NCBI GenBank assembly: GCA_944388935.1
Contig: CALXKK010000013.1
Span: 1-44,562 of the forward strand
DNA: 44,562 nt
From: an uncultured Clostridia bacterium
GTDB lineage: Bacteria; Bacillota; Clostridia; TANB77; CAG-508
Direction: 5' to 3'
Shown here: piece after piece, positions 1-8,690 of the stretch
How the letters are laid out: each line of letters starts with the position of its first letter
Numbering within the stretch: position 1 is the first letter of the stretch
Translations under genes and position numbers: made by a program
Notes under the pieces: model-generated
The model's database searches: none
Seen by the model: only the letters and a program-made list of their open reading frames with translations
What the model was told of the DNA's origin: nothing

Positions 1-30
1 ATATAATTACTTAGCAAAGGAGTGATTAAT

Positions 31-732
31 ATGGCATATATTGAATTTAGAAACGTATGTAAAGACTATCAAATGGGAGAAGTTACAATACATGCACTAA
101 GTAATGCTAATTTAAGTATAGAAAAAGGAGAATTAGTAGTAATTGTAGGTCCAAGTGGTGCTGGTAAAACAACAGCTTTAAACATCTTAGGTGGAATGGA
201 TAGTGCGACATCAGGTAGAGTTTTAGTTGATAATAAAGAAATAACAAGATTAAAAAATAGGGATCTAATAAAATATAGAAGAGAAGACATAGGTTTTGTG
301 TTCCAGTTTTATAATTTGGTACAAAATTTAACAGCAATAGAAAATGTGGAACTTTCAACACAAATATGTAAAAAATCGCTTGATCCAAATAGCGTAATGG
401 AAAAGGTAGGTTTATCAGATAGAAAAAATAATTTTCCATCACAATTATCTGGAGGAGAGCAACAAAGAGTAGCTATAGCAAGGGCTATTGCAAAAAATCC
501 AAAGTTATTACTTTGTGATGAACCAACGGGAGCATTGGATTATAAAACTGGTAAACAAATACTAAAATTATTGCAAGATATGTCAAGAAAAGAAAATATG
601 ACAGTTATAATAATCACTCACAATGGAGCAATTGCACCAATGGCGGATAAAGTTATTAAATTTAAAAATGGAACAACAGAAGATATAATTTTAAACGAAA
701 ATCCACAGCCAATAGAGGAGATAGAGTGGTAA
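31..732 (+). CDS. ABC transporter ATP-binding protein (MacB/LolD-type)
   Basis: This is the ATPase subunit of a membrane exporter, acting on the cytoplasmic face with the FtsX-type permease encoded next. The sequence shows a Walker A motif (GPSGAGKTT, near residue 40), the Q-loop FQFYNL, the ABC signature LSGGEQQR and a Walker B ending in LLCDEPTGALD, followed by the H-loop histidine in IIITHN. About 233 residues is the normal length for this family. I start at ATG 31 rather than GTG 22 because AGGAG lies eight bases before the ATG and would overlap the GTG. The gene ends six bases into the leader of the permease gene, so the two form one transcription unit. The upstream promoter is outside the window. 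The substrate is unknown; relatives export peptides or lipoproteins. Confidence 0.93.
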   Translation: MAYIEFRNVCKDYQMGEVTIHALSNANLSIEKGELVVIVGPSGAGKTTALNILGGMDSATSGRVLVDNKEITRLKNRDLIKYRREDIGFVFQFYNLVQNLTAIENVELSTQICKKSLDPNSVMEKVGLSDRKNNFPSQLSGGEQQRVAIARAIAKNPKLLLCDEPTGALDYKTGKQILKLLQDMSRKENMTVIIITHNGAIAPMADKVIKFKNGTTEDIILNENPQPIEEIEW

Positions 733-746
733 TAGGAGGTGGTACC

Positions 747-3700
747 ATGAAAAAGGCACTGCTTAAAAACAGCTTTAAAGAAATAAAAACTTCATATAAA
801 AGATTTATTTCTATGCTATTAATAGCTTTATTAGGAGTGGGATTTTTTGCAGGTTTAAGGGCTTCATCTCCAGATATGGTAGATACTGTAGATAAATATT
901 TTAAGGAACAAAATGTATATGATATACAAATAATGTCTACATTAGGACTTACAAATGATGATGTAAATGCTATAAAAAATATAGAAAATGTTGATAATGT
1001 ATATGGAACATATTCAGAAGATATTTTAGTTAAAACAGATAATGAAGAAATTGTATCTAAAATTTTAACAATAGAAGATGTGAACAAGCCAAAACTAATA
1101 GAAGGAGAAATGCCTAAGAATTCAAATGAATGTGTTGTAGAAAGAAGTTTTTTAACTAGTACAAATAAAAACATAGGAGATAGTATAACACTAGAAGCAA
1201 ATCAAGAAAATGAGATTCTTAAAGAAATGAATTTAAAAATAGTTGGTGTAGTAGAAAGTCCACTATACATATCAAGAGAAAGAGGCACAACTAGTTTAGG
1301 TTCAGGTACAATAAATAATTTTATATATGTAACAAGAGATAATGTAGATTCAGATGTTTATACAGAGATATATGTTACACTTAAAGATGCAAATAAATAT
1401 ACAACTAGTTCTAATAAATATGAAGACTATGTAAACGAAACCAAAGATAAAATAGAAGCTATAAAAGAAGAAAGAGAGCAGGCAAGATATAACGAACTTA
1501 TAGATGCTGCCAATGAAGAAATAGAAAAAGCAGAGAATGAGTTTAATACACAAAAGGCAGATGGAGAAAAACAAATTGCAGATGCAGAAGCTAAAATTCA
1601 AGAAGGAAAAGATAAAATAACAAGTGGAGAAAATGAAATAAAAGCAAATGAAGAATCTGCAAAGGCGCAATTTGCAAGTGCAGAAAAGAAGATTGCAGAT
1701 GGTAAGGCAGAAATAGAAAGTAACCAAAAAACATTGGATGCACAAAAACAAAGTGCTCAAAGTCAAATAAGTGAGGCAGAAGCCAAAAAGAATGAATTAA
1801 ATACAAATCTAGATTCTGTAAATAGTGGGTTGGCACAAGTTACAGAAGCATATAATGAAGTTGTAAATAAATTAAATAATGAGAATTTAAGCGAAGCTGA
1901 AAAAGCAGTTTTAAGTGCAACTAAACAGAGTCTTGAGAGTCAAAAATCTGAGTTGGAAACAAATAAAGCACAAATACAAGCAGGGATTACAGAAATAGAA
2001 AATCAAATTAATTCTGCAAATTCTACAATTACTCAGGCACAAGCTAAAATAGATTCTGCTAAAAAGCAACTAAGTAAACAGGAAAGCCAGTTAGCAAGTA
2101 CAAAAAAGAAAACTGAGCAACAAATAGCAAGTGCAAAAGCAGAATTAGAAGCATCAAAACAAGAAATACAAACAGGAGAGGAAGAACTAAATACTCAAAA
2201 AGAAGAGTTTAATACAAAAATTGCAGATGCAGAAAAAGAATTAATAGATGCAAAAGATAAAGTAAATGAAATAGAAAACCCAGAATGGTATATTTTAGAT
2301 AGAAATCAAAACGCTGGATATGCAAGTTTTGTGCAAGATACTAAGAGTGTTAACAGTTTAAGCCTTGTGTTCCCAATAGTATTTTTTGCAATAGCAATAT
2401 TAGTATCATTAACCTCTATGACTAGAATGGTAGAGGAAGATAGAACAGAATTAGGTACACTAAAATCTTTAGGATATAATAAAGCTCAAATTATGTTTAA
2501 ATATATACTTTATTCTAGTTTAGCTTGTTTAATTGGTGGAGTAATTGGAATTGCAATTGGTTTACAATTAATTCCAAGAGTAATTTGGAAAATGTATAGT
2601 ATGATGTATACAATGCCAGAATTTGTAGTAGGACTTAATTCTGAACATTCATCATCAGGTTTAATGATTATATTTGTATGTATTGTTGGTGCAACAATAT
2701 ATGCCGCAGCAAGAGATTTAAAAGAAAAGCCAGCTAATTTATTAAGACCAAAAGCACCTAAAATTGGAAAAAGGGTTTTACTAGAAAGAATAGGATTTAT
2801 ATGGAAAAGATTAAACTTCTCTCAAAAAGTTACAATTAGAAATATATTCAGATATAAAAAGAGATTTTTAATGACGATAATAGGAATATTTGGTTGTACA
2901 TCTTTAATATTAACCGGATTTGGAATAAAAGATTCTATTTCTACAATTTTACCAAATCAATATGAAAATGTATTTTTATATGATTTTAAAGTAGGATTAA
3001 AATCAAGTCTAGATGATGAACAAACACAAAGTGTTGTTACAGAAATACAAAATACAGAGGATGTAGATAATGTTGTAGAAACATATATGGTAGCAGATAC
3101 AGCAGAACATAATGGTGTACAAGAAGATTTACAAATAGTGGTTCCACTAAATTCAGATGATTTAAAAAATGTTATTAATTTAAATGATATACACAATAAA
3201 AAAGAGCCAATAAGTTTAGATTCTAATGGCGTTATTTTAACAGATAAATTGGCAGAGTTATTGGATGTAAAAGAAGGTGACACCATTACTTTAGATGGAA
3301 CTTCTAAAGAAAATAAAGAAGTAAAGGTATCTAAGATTACAGAAAATTATGTAGCGCATTATATATATATGACGAAGGATATGTATGAGGATTTATATGG
3401 AGAGCAATATAAATCTAATGTGTTATTAGTAAAATCAAGTAATATGTCAGAGGAAAAACAGCAAGAACTTGCTAAAAAATTATTAGAAGAAGGAAAAGTA
3501 TCATCTGTATCATTGAACTCAACAGCAGAGAAAACATTGGATGATACAATTAGCTCATTAAATTATGTTGTAATAATATTAATTGTATCTGCAGGTTTAC
3601 TAGCCTTTGTTGTACTATATAATTTATCAAATATAAATATTAGTGAAAGACAAAGGGAGCTTGCAACAATAAAAGTATTAGGATTTTATGACAAAGAAGT

Positions 3701-3959
3701 ATATTCATATGTTTCTAGAGAGACTATAATTTTAACAGTAATAGGAATTGCACTAGGGTTAGTTGGTGGATATTTCTTAAATTACTTTATAATTGGAACA
3801 TGTGAAATAAATATACTTAGATTTGCAAAAATAATACATCCATTAAGTTATTTGTATGCAATTTTAATTACAGTTGCATTTACAGTTATAGTAAATATAA
3901 TTACATATTTTGCTTTAAAGAAAATTGATATGATTAGTAGCTTAAAGAGTGTAGAATAA
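747..3959 (+). CDS. FtsX-family ABC transporter permease with long coiled coil
   Basis: This 1070-residue integral membrane protein is the partner of the preceding ATPase. It has an N-terminal membrane helix (about residues 17-38), then an extracytoplasmic region. Residues roughly 240-510 are very rich in Ala, Glu, Lys and Gln with coiled-coil heptad character. An FtsX domain (SLVFPIVFFAIAILVSLTSM onward, about 535-660) and a second FtsX domain at the C-terminus (SSLNYVVIILIVSAGLLAFV onward) complete the layout. The start is ATG 747, preceded by AGGAGGT six bases upstream; the upstream GTG at 726 lacks a site. Large two-FtsX permeases with extracellular stalks are common in Firmicutes, but the cargo cannot be read from sequence. 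A bidirectional terminator follows immediately. Confidence 0.9.
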   Translation: MKKALLKNSFKEIKTSYKRFISMLLIALLGVGFFAGLRASSPDMVDTVDKYFKEQNVYDIQIMSTLGLTNDDVNAIKNIENVDNVYGTYSEDILVKTDNEEIVSKILTIEDVNKPKLIEGEMPKNSNECVVERSFLTSTNKNIGDSITLEANQENEILKEMNLKIVGVVESPLYISRERGTTSLGSGTINNFIYVTRDNVDSDVYTEIYVTLKDANKYTTSSNKYEDYVNETKDKIEAIKEEREQARYNELIDAANEEIEKAENEFNTQKADGEKQIADAEAKIQEGKDKITSGENEIKANEESAKAQFASAEKKIADGKAEIESNQKTLDAQKQSAQSQISEAEAKKNELNTNLDSVNSGLAQVTEAYNEVVNKLNNENLSEAEKAVLSATKQSLESQKSELETNKAQIQAGITEIENQINSANSTITQAQAKIDSAKKQLSKQESQLASTKKKTEQQIASAKAELEASKQEIQTGEEELNTQKEEFNTKIADAEKELIDAKDKVNEIENPEWYILDRNQNAGYASFVQDTKSVNSLSLVFPIVFFAIAILVSLTSMTRMVEEDRTELGTLKSLGYNKAQIMFKYILYSSLACLIGGVIGIAIGLQLIPRVIWKMYSMMYTMPEFVVGLNSEHSSSGLMIIFVCIVGATIYAAARDLKEKPANLLRPKAPKIGKRVLLERIGFIWKRLNFSQKVTIRNIFRYKKRFLMTIIGIFGCTSLILTGFGIKDSISTILPNQYENVFLYDFKVGLKSSLDDEQTQSVVTEIQNTEDVDNVVETYMVADTAEHNGVQEDLQIVVPLNSDDLKNVINLNDIHNKKEPISLDSNGVILTDKLAELLDVKEGDTITLDGTSKENKEVKVSKITENYVAHYIYMTKDMYEDLYGEQYKSNVLLVKSSNMSEEKQQELAKKLLEEGKVSSVSLNSTAEKTLDDTISSLNYVVIILIVSAGLLAFVVLYNLSNINISERQRELATIKVLGFYDKEVYSYVSRETIILTVIGIALGLVGGYFLNYFIIGTCEINILRFAKIIHPLSYLYAILITVAFTVIVNIITYFALKKIDMISSLKSVE

Positions 3960-3967
3960 AAAAGACA

Positions 3968-3997
3968 TCCCCCGTTACATATTAGCGGGGGACTTTT
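3968..3997. terminator. bidirectional intrinsic terminator
   Basis: A seven-base-pair GC-rich stem (TCCCCCG at 3968-3974 with CGGGGGA at 3986-3992) has an 11-base loop. A short T run follows on the plus strand and six A residues precede it (3958-3963), giving a U tract on the minus strand. It can serve both the permease gene and the convergent minus-strand gene at 4042-4551. Confidence 0.8.
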
Positions 3998-4041
3998 CCA
4001 TATAAAATGGAGGACGAACTAGCAATCCAAACGCCTTAGGC

Positions 4042-4551
4042 TTAGAAGGAAACCACCTTCACCCATTCGACAAACTGCGACAAGAGACTATATGCTCCTG
4101 CAAAGAAGTTATCGAAGAGGGAGATGAAAGAATTTCCTGCTTCACCAAAGTTAAGGGTAACGATCTGGATGACCACATTTATCCCACTCATTGTAGTCTG
4201 GAAGATGAACTCATAGAACTTGAGAACACCCTCGAAGAACTGAAACATGATGGGATACTTGCTTGCTGCTTCTGGGCAGAAATGCACTACAAGTAGTGAA
4301 ATCAGACCTAGGAGCAAAAAGAATCGTATGGACCTCCCAATGCTACTGCAAAGAGCTTCGAACTTAAACCTAATGGTTTGAAGCTTAAGGGAAAAGCCCT
4401 TGTTGTTCCACCAAGTATTGAACCGGTCAAAAGGCGATGCCTTATGAGGGGTAGGTGTAGGCAGAACAGAAGTGGTGAGCCCTGAACTCGTGGTGTTGCC
4501 AGATGCCTGGTTGATGTTGTTCGTGTTCTTAGTAGTTGTGTTGTTTGACAT
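4042..4551 (-). CDS. Unknown membrane protein of atypical base composition
   Basis: I do not recognise this 169-residue protein. Residues 1-35 are low complexity, dominated by Asn, Thr and Ser, followed by a Pro/Thr stretch. A basic amphipathic segment (about 45-70) precedes a clear membrane helix (RFFLLLGLISLLVVHF) and then further hydrophobic or amphipathic segments up to the C-terminus (FVEWVKVVSF). Codon use differs sharply from all neighbours: AAC, AAG, ACC, GGC and CGG are frequent where the host prefers AAT, AAA, ACA and AGA. A hand count of four 60-base lines gives about 46% GC. The start has AAGGAG nine bases upstream of the ATG. A consensus promoter, operator-like repeats and a leader hairpin precede it and it ends at a bidirectional terminator, so it looks like a working single-gene unit that was acquired. 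Function is unknown. Confidence 0.75.
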   Translation of the reverse strand: MSNNTTTKNTNNINQASGNTTSSGLTTSVLPTPTPHKASPFDRFNTWWNNKGFSLKLQTIRFKFEALCSSIGRSIRFFLLLGLISLLVVHFCPEAASKYPIMFQFFEGVLKFYEFIFQTTMSGINVVIQIVTLNFGEAGNSFISLFDNFFAGAYSLLSQFVEWVKVVSF

Positions 4552-4576
4552 GATGAAATTCTCCTTTTTTTATATG

Positions 4577-4614
4577 GTTGCTAATGTATCAATTATGATA
4601 CAAAACATAGCAAC
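4577..4614 (-). promoter_or_regulatory. leader hairpin of the 4042-4551 gene
   Basis: Between the minus-strand promoter and the ribosome binding site lies an imperfect stem-loop. Outer arms GTTGCTA/TAGCAAC (4577-4583 and 4608-4614) enclose a perfect inverted repeat GTATCA-ATTA-TGATAC (4586-4601). It could be an RNA leader structure or a protein-binding palindrome; sequence alone does not decide. Confidence 0.5.
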
Positions 4615-4629
4615 GGTTAACGGGTTAAC
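4615..4629 (-). repeat. tandem GGTTAAC operator-like repeat at the start site
   Basis: Two copies of GGTTAAC (4615-4621 and 4623-4629) are repeated with an 8-base period. They lie just downstream of the minus-strand -10 box, where the transcript should begin. The position suits a repressor site; the binding protein is unknown. Confidence 0.4.
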
Positions 4630-4633
4630 TTAT

Positions 4634-4662
4634 ATTATACCACAATTATGTTAATTATTCAA
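4634..4662 (-). promoter_or_regulatory. sigma-A type promoter for the 4042-4551 gene
   Basis: On the minus strand TTGAAT (complement of 4657-4662) is separated by 17 bases from a perfect TATAAT (complement of 4634-4639). The AT-rich promoter matches host style although the gene it drives does not. Confidence 0.75.
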
Positions 4663-4780
4663 ATTAAGACCTAGGAACAAGGAAGATATAACAAAATATG
4701 TAATGTTTAAATAAAATATAGAAAAATTATCATTTTTATGTTATATTTGTGTTTATAAATGACGAAATAGGGAGAAAAAA

Positions 4781-6646
4781 GTGAAAGAAAAAACAAAAGA
4801 AATTTTAAATAAAATTATCAATTCTAGTTTTTTCATTATTTTACTTGCAATTTTTATAATATTAAAAACAATTTTATTTTATAAAAATACAGTATGTATG
4901 AATGAAAAGTTAGATAAAATTACAATTAAATATAGCATAATTTTTATATGTTCAATATTTGGAATATTATATTTATTACCTAAAAAAGCAAGAAATATAA
5001 CAGGTATAGTTTGTGACACTTTAATTAGTTTGATACTATTTGCAGATAATATTTATTATGTATATTCAAGCAATGTTCTTTCAGTATTACAAATAACGAA
5101 TTTGCAATATGGTGAAGAAATTATGTCGACATTGCCAATGTTATTAAAATTCTATCAGCTATTATATTTTATAGATATAATAGCATTAATAGTGTTATTT
5201 GCAACTTCTTGGGCAAAAATAGAAAAGGGCAAAAAAACTAAAATTCAGTATATTGTTATAAGAACAATAGTAGGAGTATTATCTATTTATGTTTTAGTTA
5301 CAACATCTATTACCGCAAATGAAAAAGCCATAGAAGAGCCATATAATAAGGATATGCAAATAAAAAAGGCAACAATATATGGATATCATATATCAGATAT
5401 AGTAAATGCAATAGATGGTTCTAAACAAGCCAAATACAAAAATAAATCTGAAATGCTAAAAGCATATGATTCATTAAGAGATGAATATAATAATGAATAT
5501 GAGGAAAGTTATATAGATTATGCAGGAGCAATGGAAGGCAAGAATGTAATTATAGTTCAATTAGAATCATTGCAAGAATTTTTAGTAAATAAAACCATAA
5601 ATGGAAAAGAAATAACTCCAAATCTAAATAAATTTATAAATGACAACATATGTATTTCTAATATGTTTATGCAAAGTTATTCTACAACTGCAGATTCAGA
5701 GTTTTCAACAATAACTTCATTGTATCCAGTTGAAAATGGAATGGCATTTAGCAGATATTATAAAAATACTTATGATGATATATTTAAAATGTTTCATCAG
5801 GCAGACTATACAACTTCTTATATGCATGGAAACTTAGGATATTTCTGGAATAGAAGCAATGTCTATGGAAATATGCAAGTTGACCATGTGGAATTAAAAG
5901 ATAGTTTCGAGGACACATCAGAAGATGTAATGGGATATTTATCAGACGAGCTATTATATAGACAAGCTGTAGAAAAATTAAAAAATTATAAAGAGCCATT
6001 TATGTCATATATCGTTTCAGCATCATCACATACAGGTTTTACATTGGATGGATTGCAAGATAGAGGAAAAGTTAGTATAGATGTTGGAAAATATAAAGAC
6101 ACATTCTTTGGAAATTATTTGGAATCTGCTAACTATGCAGATTATGCATTTGGAATATTTATTGATGAATTAAAAAAAGCCGGATTATATGATGATTCCG
6201 TAATAATTATATATGGTGACCATAATGGATTAGATATGTATAATAATGAAATGCTAGAATTTTTGGGTGAATTAGATGATAATGTTACAGATACGGATAT
6301 AAAATTAAATTATATTAGAGTATTAGCAGGAATGAAAATACCAGGCTTAAATAATTTAAGAATAGATAAGCCAGTTAGTAAATTGGACATAAAGCCAACG
6401 CTTGCATATTTATTTAATCTTGATCCGGGAGTATCTTTAGGAACTAATATGCTAGCAAGAAAAGATTTTATATGCTTAAATAATGAAAGAATAGTTACGA
6501 AAGATTATTATTTCGACGAAAATTGGTATGACATACATACAGGAGAAATAGTTGAGCCAAACGAAGATTTAAAAAAATATTATGATTATATGAAAACAGA
6601 ATTGGATATATCAAAATCTATAGTGTTAGAGAACTTGCTAAAATAG
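4781..6646 (+). CDS. LTA synthase family protein (sulfatase domain, membrane)
   Basis: This is a polytopic membrane enzyme with an extracellular sulfatase-fold domain, related to lipoteichoic acid synthase LtaS, which transfers glycerol phosphate from phosphatidylglycerol. About five membrane helices occupy residues 1-180. The catalytic domain then shows the family residues: Glu262 in VQLESL, the nucleophile Thr303 in TTADSEF, His417 in SSHTGF and Asp480/His481 in GDHNG. These correspond to E255, T300, H416, D475 and H476 of S. aureus LtaS. The 621-residue length is normal. The start is GTG 4781 with GGGAG six bases upstream. A methyltransferase gene follows within a dozen bases. It could instead be an LTA primase or another phosphoglycerol transferase; the exact acceptor is not visible. 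Confidence 0.87.
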   Translation: MKEKTKEILNKIINSSFFIILLAIFIILKTILFYKNTVCMNEKLDKITIKYSIIFICSIFGILYLLPKKARNITGIVCDTLISLILFADNIYYVYSSNVLSVLQITNLQYGEEIMSTLPMLLKFYQLLYFIDIIALIVLFATSWAKIEKGKKTKIQYIVIRTIVGVLSIYVLVTTSITANEKAIEEPYNKDMQIKKATIYGYHISDIVNAIDGSKQAKYKNKSEMLKAYDSLRDEYNNEYEESYIDYAGAMEGKNVIIVQLESLQEFLVNKTINGKEITPNLNKFINDNICISNMFMQSYSTTADSEFSTITSLYPVENGMAFSRYYKNTYDDIFKMFHQADYTTSYMHGNLGYFWNRSNVYGNMQVDHVELKDSFEDTSEDVMGYLSDELLYRQAVEKLKNYKEPFMSYIVSASSHTGFTLDGLQDRGKVSIDVGKYKDTFFGNYLESANYADYAFGIFIDELKKAGLYDDSVIIIYGDHNGLDMYNNEMLEFLGELDDNVTDTDIKLNYIRVLAGMKIPGLNNLRIDKPVSKLDIKPTLAYLFNLDPGVSLGTNMLARKDFICLNNERIVTKDYYFDENWYDIHTGEIVEPNEDLKKYYDYMKTELDISKSIVLENLLK

Positions 6647-6657
6647 GAGATGTGAAA

Positions 6658-7221
6658 ATGAATTTTTATGAAGGGTTGAATAAATTAAAACCACATAGAG
6701 TATTAGTAAAATTTATTAAGAACAATCCAGAAATCAAAACTGCAATAGATTTAGGTTGTGGTGCAGGAAGGGATACTAAATTCTTAATTAAAAATGGTGT
6801 AAATGTAACTGCAATTGATAGAGTTGATGTGACAAAATTTTTAAATGAAGGTCTTGAGGAAGAAGAAAAAGCAAGATTAAATTTTGTACAAGCTCAGTTT
6901 GATGATGCTGTTTTGCCAAATGCAGATTTAGTTGTTGCATACGAATCTTTACCTTTTTGCAAAAAGGATGCTTTAGTAGAGTTAGTAAGTAAAATAAAAG
7001 AAGCTTTAAATACTAATGGATATTTTTTGTGTAATTTTTTTGGAAAACATGATTCTTGGGATGAAAATGAAAAAGTTACTTGTTTAGATAAGGATGAAAT
7101 AGAAGAATTATTAAAAGATTTTAAAATATTAGAATTGAACGAAATAGAAAAAGATGGAGAAACTGCAATGCATCAAACGAAGCATTGGCATGTGTATTGG
7201 GTAATTGCTCAAAAGCAATAA
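6658..7221 (+). CDS. class I SAM-dependent methyltransferase
   Basis: A 187-residue cytoplasmic methyltransferase. The SAM-binding motif I is clear (AIDLGCGAGRDT, residues 29-40), followed by an acidic end of beta-2 (TAIDR) and a motif IV-like strand (ADLVVAYESLPFC). The overall shape resembles TehB-like and small-molecule methyltransferases. I prefer ATG 6658 over GTG 6652 because AGGAG sits eight bases upstream of the ATG. The gene is tightly spaced after the LTA-synthase-like gene and before a glutamine amidotransferase-like gene, so they may be co-transcribed. The methyl acceptor is unknown. Confidence 0.82.
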   Translation: MNFYEGLNKLKPHRVLVKFIKNNPEIKTAIDLGCGAGRDTKFLIKNGVNVTAIDRVDVTKFLNEGLEEEEKARLNFVQAQFDDAVLPNADLVVAYESLPFCKKDALVELVSKIKEALNTNGYFLCNFFGKHDSWDENEKVTCLDKDEIEELLKDFKILELNEIEKDGETAMHQTKHWHVYWVIAQKQ

Positions 7222-7239
7222 AAAGAAAGTGGTGAAGAC

Positions 7240-7950
7240 ATGAAAAAAATAATAGGATTAGTACCTTCAGCAAACAATTTATTTAAAACAGAATTTGTAT
7301 ATGAAGATAAATATTGTTTTACAAATAATTATATTCAAAAAATTACTGAATCCGGAGCAATAGTAAGTGGTGTTTTAGCTTGTGATGGTTATATAGATGA
7401 AGAAACACTTAAGCTATATGACGGTTTTGTAATGTCAGGGGGCTCTAGAGTACTTCCATACCACATACAAGTAATAGATTATGCGGTAAAAAATAATAAA
7501 CCATTTTTAGGAATTTGTATGGGTATGCAAGCATTAGCAATATATTTTTTCCTAATAGAAGAAAAGAAAAAAAGTGGCTTTGAGGGTACAATTATAGAAT
7601 TATTTGAAAAATACCTAGAAGAAGAATATCAATTTACCACACGTGTTGAAGGGCATGATAATGCTAGATTTAGACGTAATAATGTAAATATAGATGAAGT
7701 AAGGCACAAAGTTATTTTGGAAAAGGATAGTATTTTATATAATCTATTTAAAACAGATACTATTAGTATGCCTAGTATGCATGGATTAGCAATGCCATAT
7801 GTGGTAGAACCATTAAAGGTTACAGGAAGAGCAGAAGATGGCACGATTGAAGTAATAGAATATAATGATAAGATATTTGGAGTGCAATTCCATCCAGAAA
7901 ATGAAAGCATAAATGATTGTATTTTTAAATATATTATAAATAAATGTTAA
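7240..7950 (+). CDS. class I glutamine amidotransferase-like hydrolase (peptidase C26 type)
   Basis: The product resembles gamma-glutamyl-gamma-aminobutyrate hydrolases (PuuD-like, peptidase C26). The nucleophile elbow GICMGMQ contains Cys93, and the C-terminal FHPE contains His218 and Glu220, completing the Cys-His-Glu triad. The oxyanion-side motif FVMSGG is also present. Family members cleave gamma-glutamyl amides such as gamma-glutamyl-GABA or related spermidine conjugates. The length of 236 residues is typical. A GTGG-type Shine-Dalgarno (AAAGTGGTG) precedes ATG 7240. It lies 18 bases after the methyltransferase gene on the same strand. The precise substrate is not determinable. Confidence 0.82.
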   Translation: MKKIIGLVPSANNLFKTEFVYEDKYCFTNNYIQKITESGAIVSGVLACDGYIDEETLKLYDGFVMSGGSRVLPYHIQVIDYAVKNNKPFLGICMGMQALAIYFFLIEEKKKSGFEGTIIELFEKYLEEEYQFTTRVEGHDNARFRRNNVNIDEVRHKVILEKDSILYNLFKTDTISMPSMHGLAMPYVVEPLKVTGRAEDGTIEVIEYNDKIFGVQFHPENESINDCIFKYIINKC

Positions 7951-8001
7951 AAATGAATTTAGATTGAAATTAAAATTTTTTTAGAAAGGAAAGTGGATAA
8001 G

Positions 8002-8625
8002 ATGAAGGTTTTGTTAATTAATGGAAGTTCAAGAAAGGAATGCACTTATACAGCATTAAGCAAAGTAGCAGAATCTTTAAATGAAGAAGGAATAGAAACA
8101 GAAATTATAAATATAGGTGGTGGACCAATAAGAGATTGTATCGGATGTGGAATGTGTGCTGAAAATGGAAACCACAGATGTGTATTTAATGATGATATAG
8201 TAAATGAAATAATAGAAAAAGCAGAAACAAGTGATGGATTTGTTTTTGGTACACCTGTATATTATGCACATCCATCTGGAAGAATTTTATCTGTATTAGA
8301 TAGAGCTTTTTATGCAGGTGGTAAAGCTTTTGCATTTAAACCAGGAGCAAGTATTGTTAGTGCTAGAAGAGGTGGAACAGTTGCTTCTTTTGATGTACTT
8401 AATAAATATTTCACAATTAATCAAATGCCTATAGTTTCTTCTACATATTGGAATAATGTACATGGAAATAATAAAGAAGAAGTTGTACAAGATTTGGAAG
8501 GAATGCAAATAATGTACAATTTAGGAAAAAATATGGCATGGCTTCTAAAATGCATAGAAAGTGGAAAGAAAAATAATATTAATACACCAGAAAATAAAAG
8601 TGTAAAAACTAACTTTATCAGATAA
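8002..8625 (+). CDS. iron-sulfur flavoprotein / NADPH-dependent FMN reductase family
   Basis: This 207-residue protein has a flavodoxin-like fold. The N-terminal LLINGSSRK phosphate loop binds FMN, and TPVYYAHPSG is the second flavin-contact segment. Between them is a compact cysteine cluster, Cys46, Cys49, Cys52 and Cys60 (CX2CX2CX7C), matching the ISF (iron-sulfur flavoprotein) pattern that ligates a 4Fe-4S cluster. It is therefore probably a small redox protein passing electrons between ferredoxin and FMN. I choose ATG 8002 over GTG 7993, which lies only two bases after AAAGGA. No terminator separates it clearly from the upstream hydrolase gene. Confidence 0.85.
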   Translation: MKVLLINGSSRKECTYTALSKVAESLNEEGIETEIINIGGGPIRDCIGCGMCAENGNHRCVFNDDIVNEIIEKAETSDGFVFGTPVYYAHPSGRILSVLDRAFYAGGKAFAFKPGASIVSARRGGTVASFDVLNKYFTINQMPIVSSTYWNNVHGNNKEEVVQDLEGMQIMYNLGKNMAWLLKCIESGKKNNINTPENKSVKTNFIR

Positions 8626-8630
8626 ATGGC

Positions 8631-8659
8631 TTGAAAAAGAGCTCAAAATATGTTAACAT
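8631..8659 (+). promoter_or_regulatory. promoter upstream of the 8691 gene
   Basis: TTGAAA (8631-8636), a 17-base spacer and TAACAT (8654-8659) lie immediately after the flavoprotein stop codon, about 30 bases before the next start codon. Confidence 0.5.
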
Positions 8660-8690
8660 AAATAAATAGTGAAAAGGATGTTGATGTAAT

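Noticed and set aside
1350..1766. Cys/Phe-rich minus-strand ORF inside the permease gene
   Set aside because: It is the shadow of the Ala/Glu/Lys-rich coiled coil on the other strand and lacks a ribosome binding site.
4472..4654. Plus-strand 60-residue ORF
   Set aside because: It is antisense to the start and promoter of the minus-strand 4042-4551 gene, which has the better ribosome binding site and promoter.
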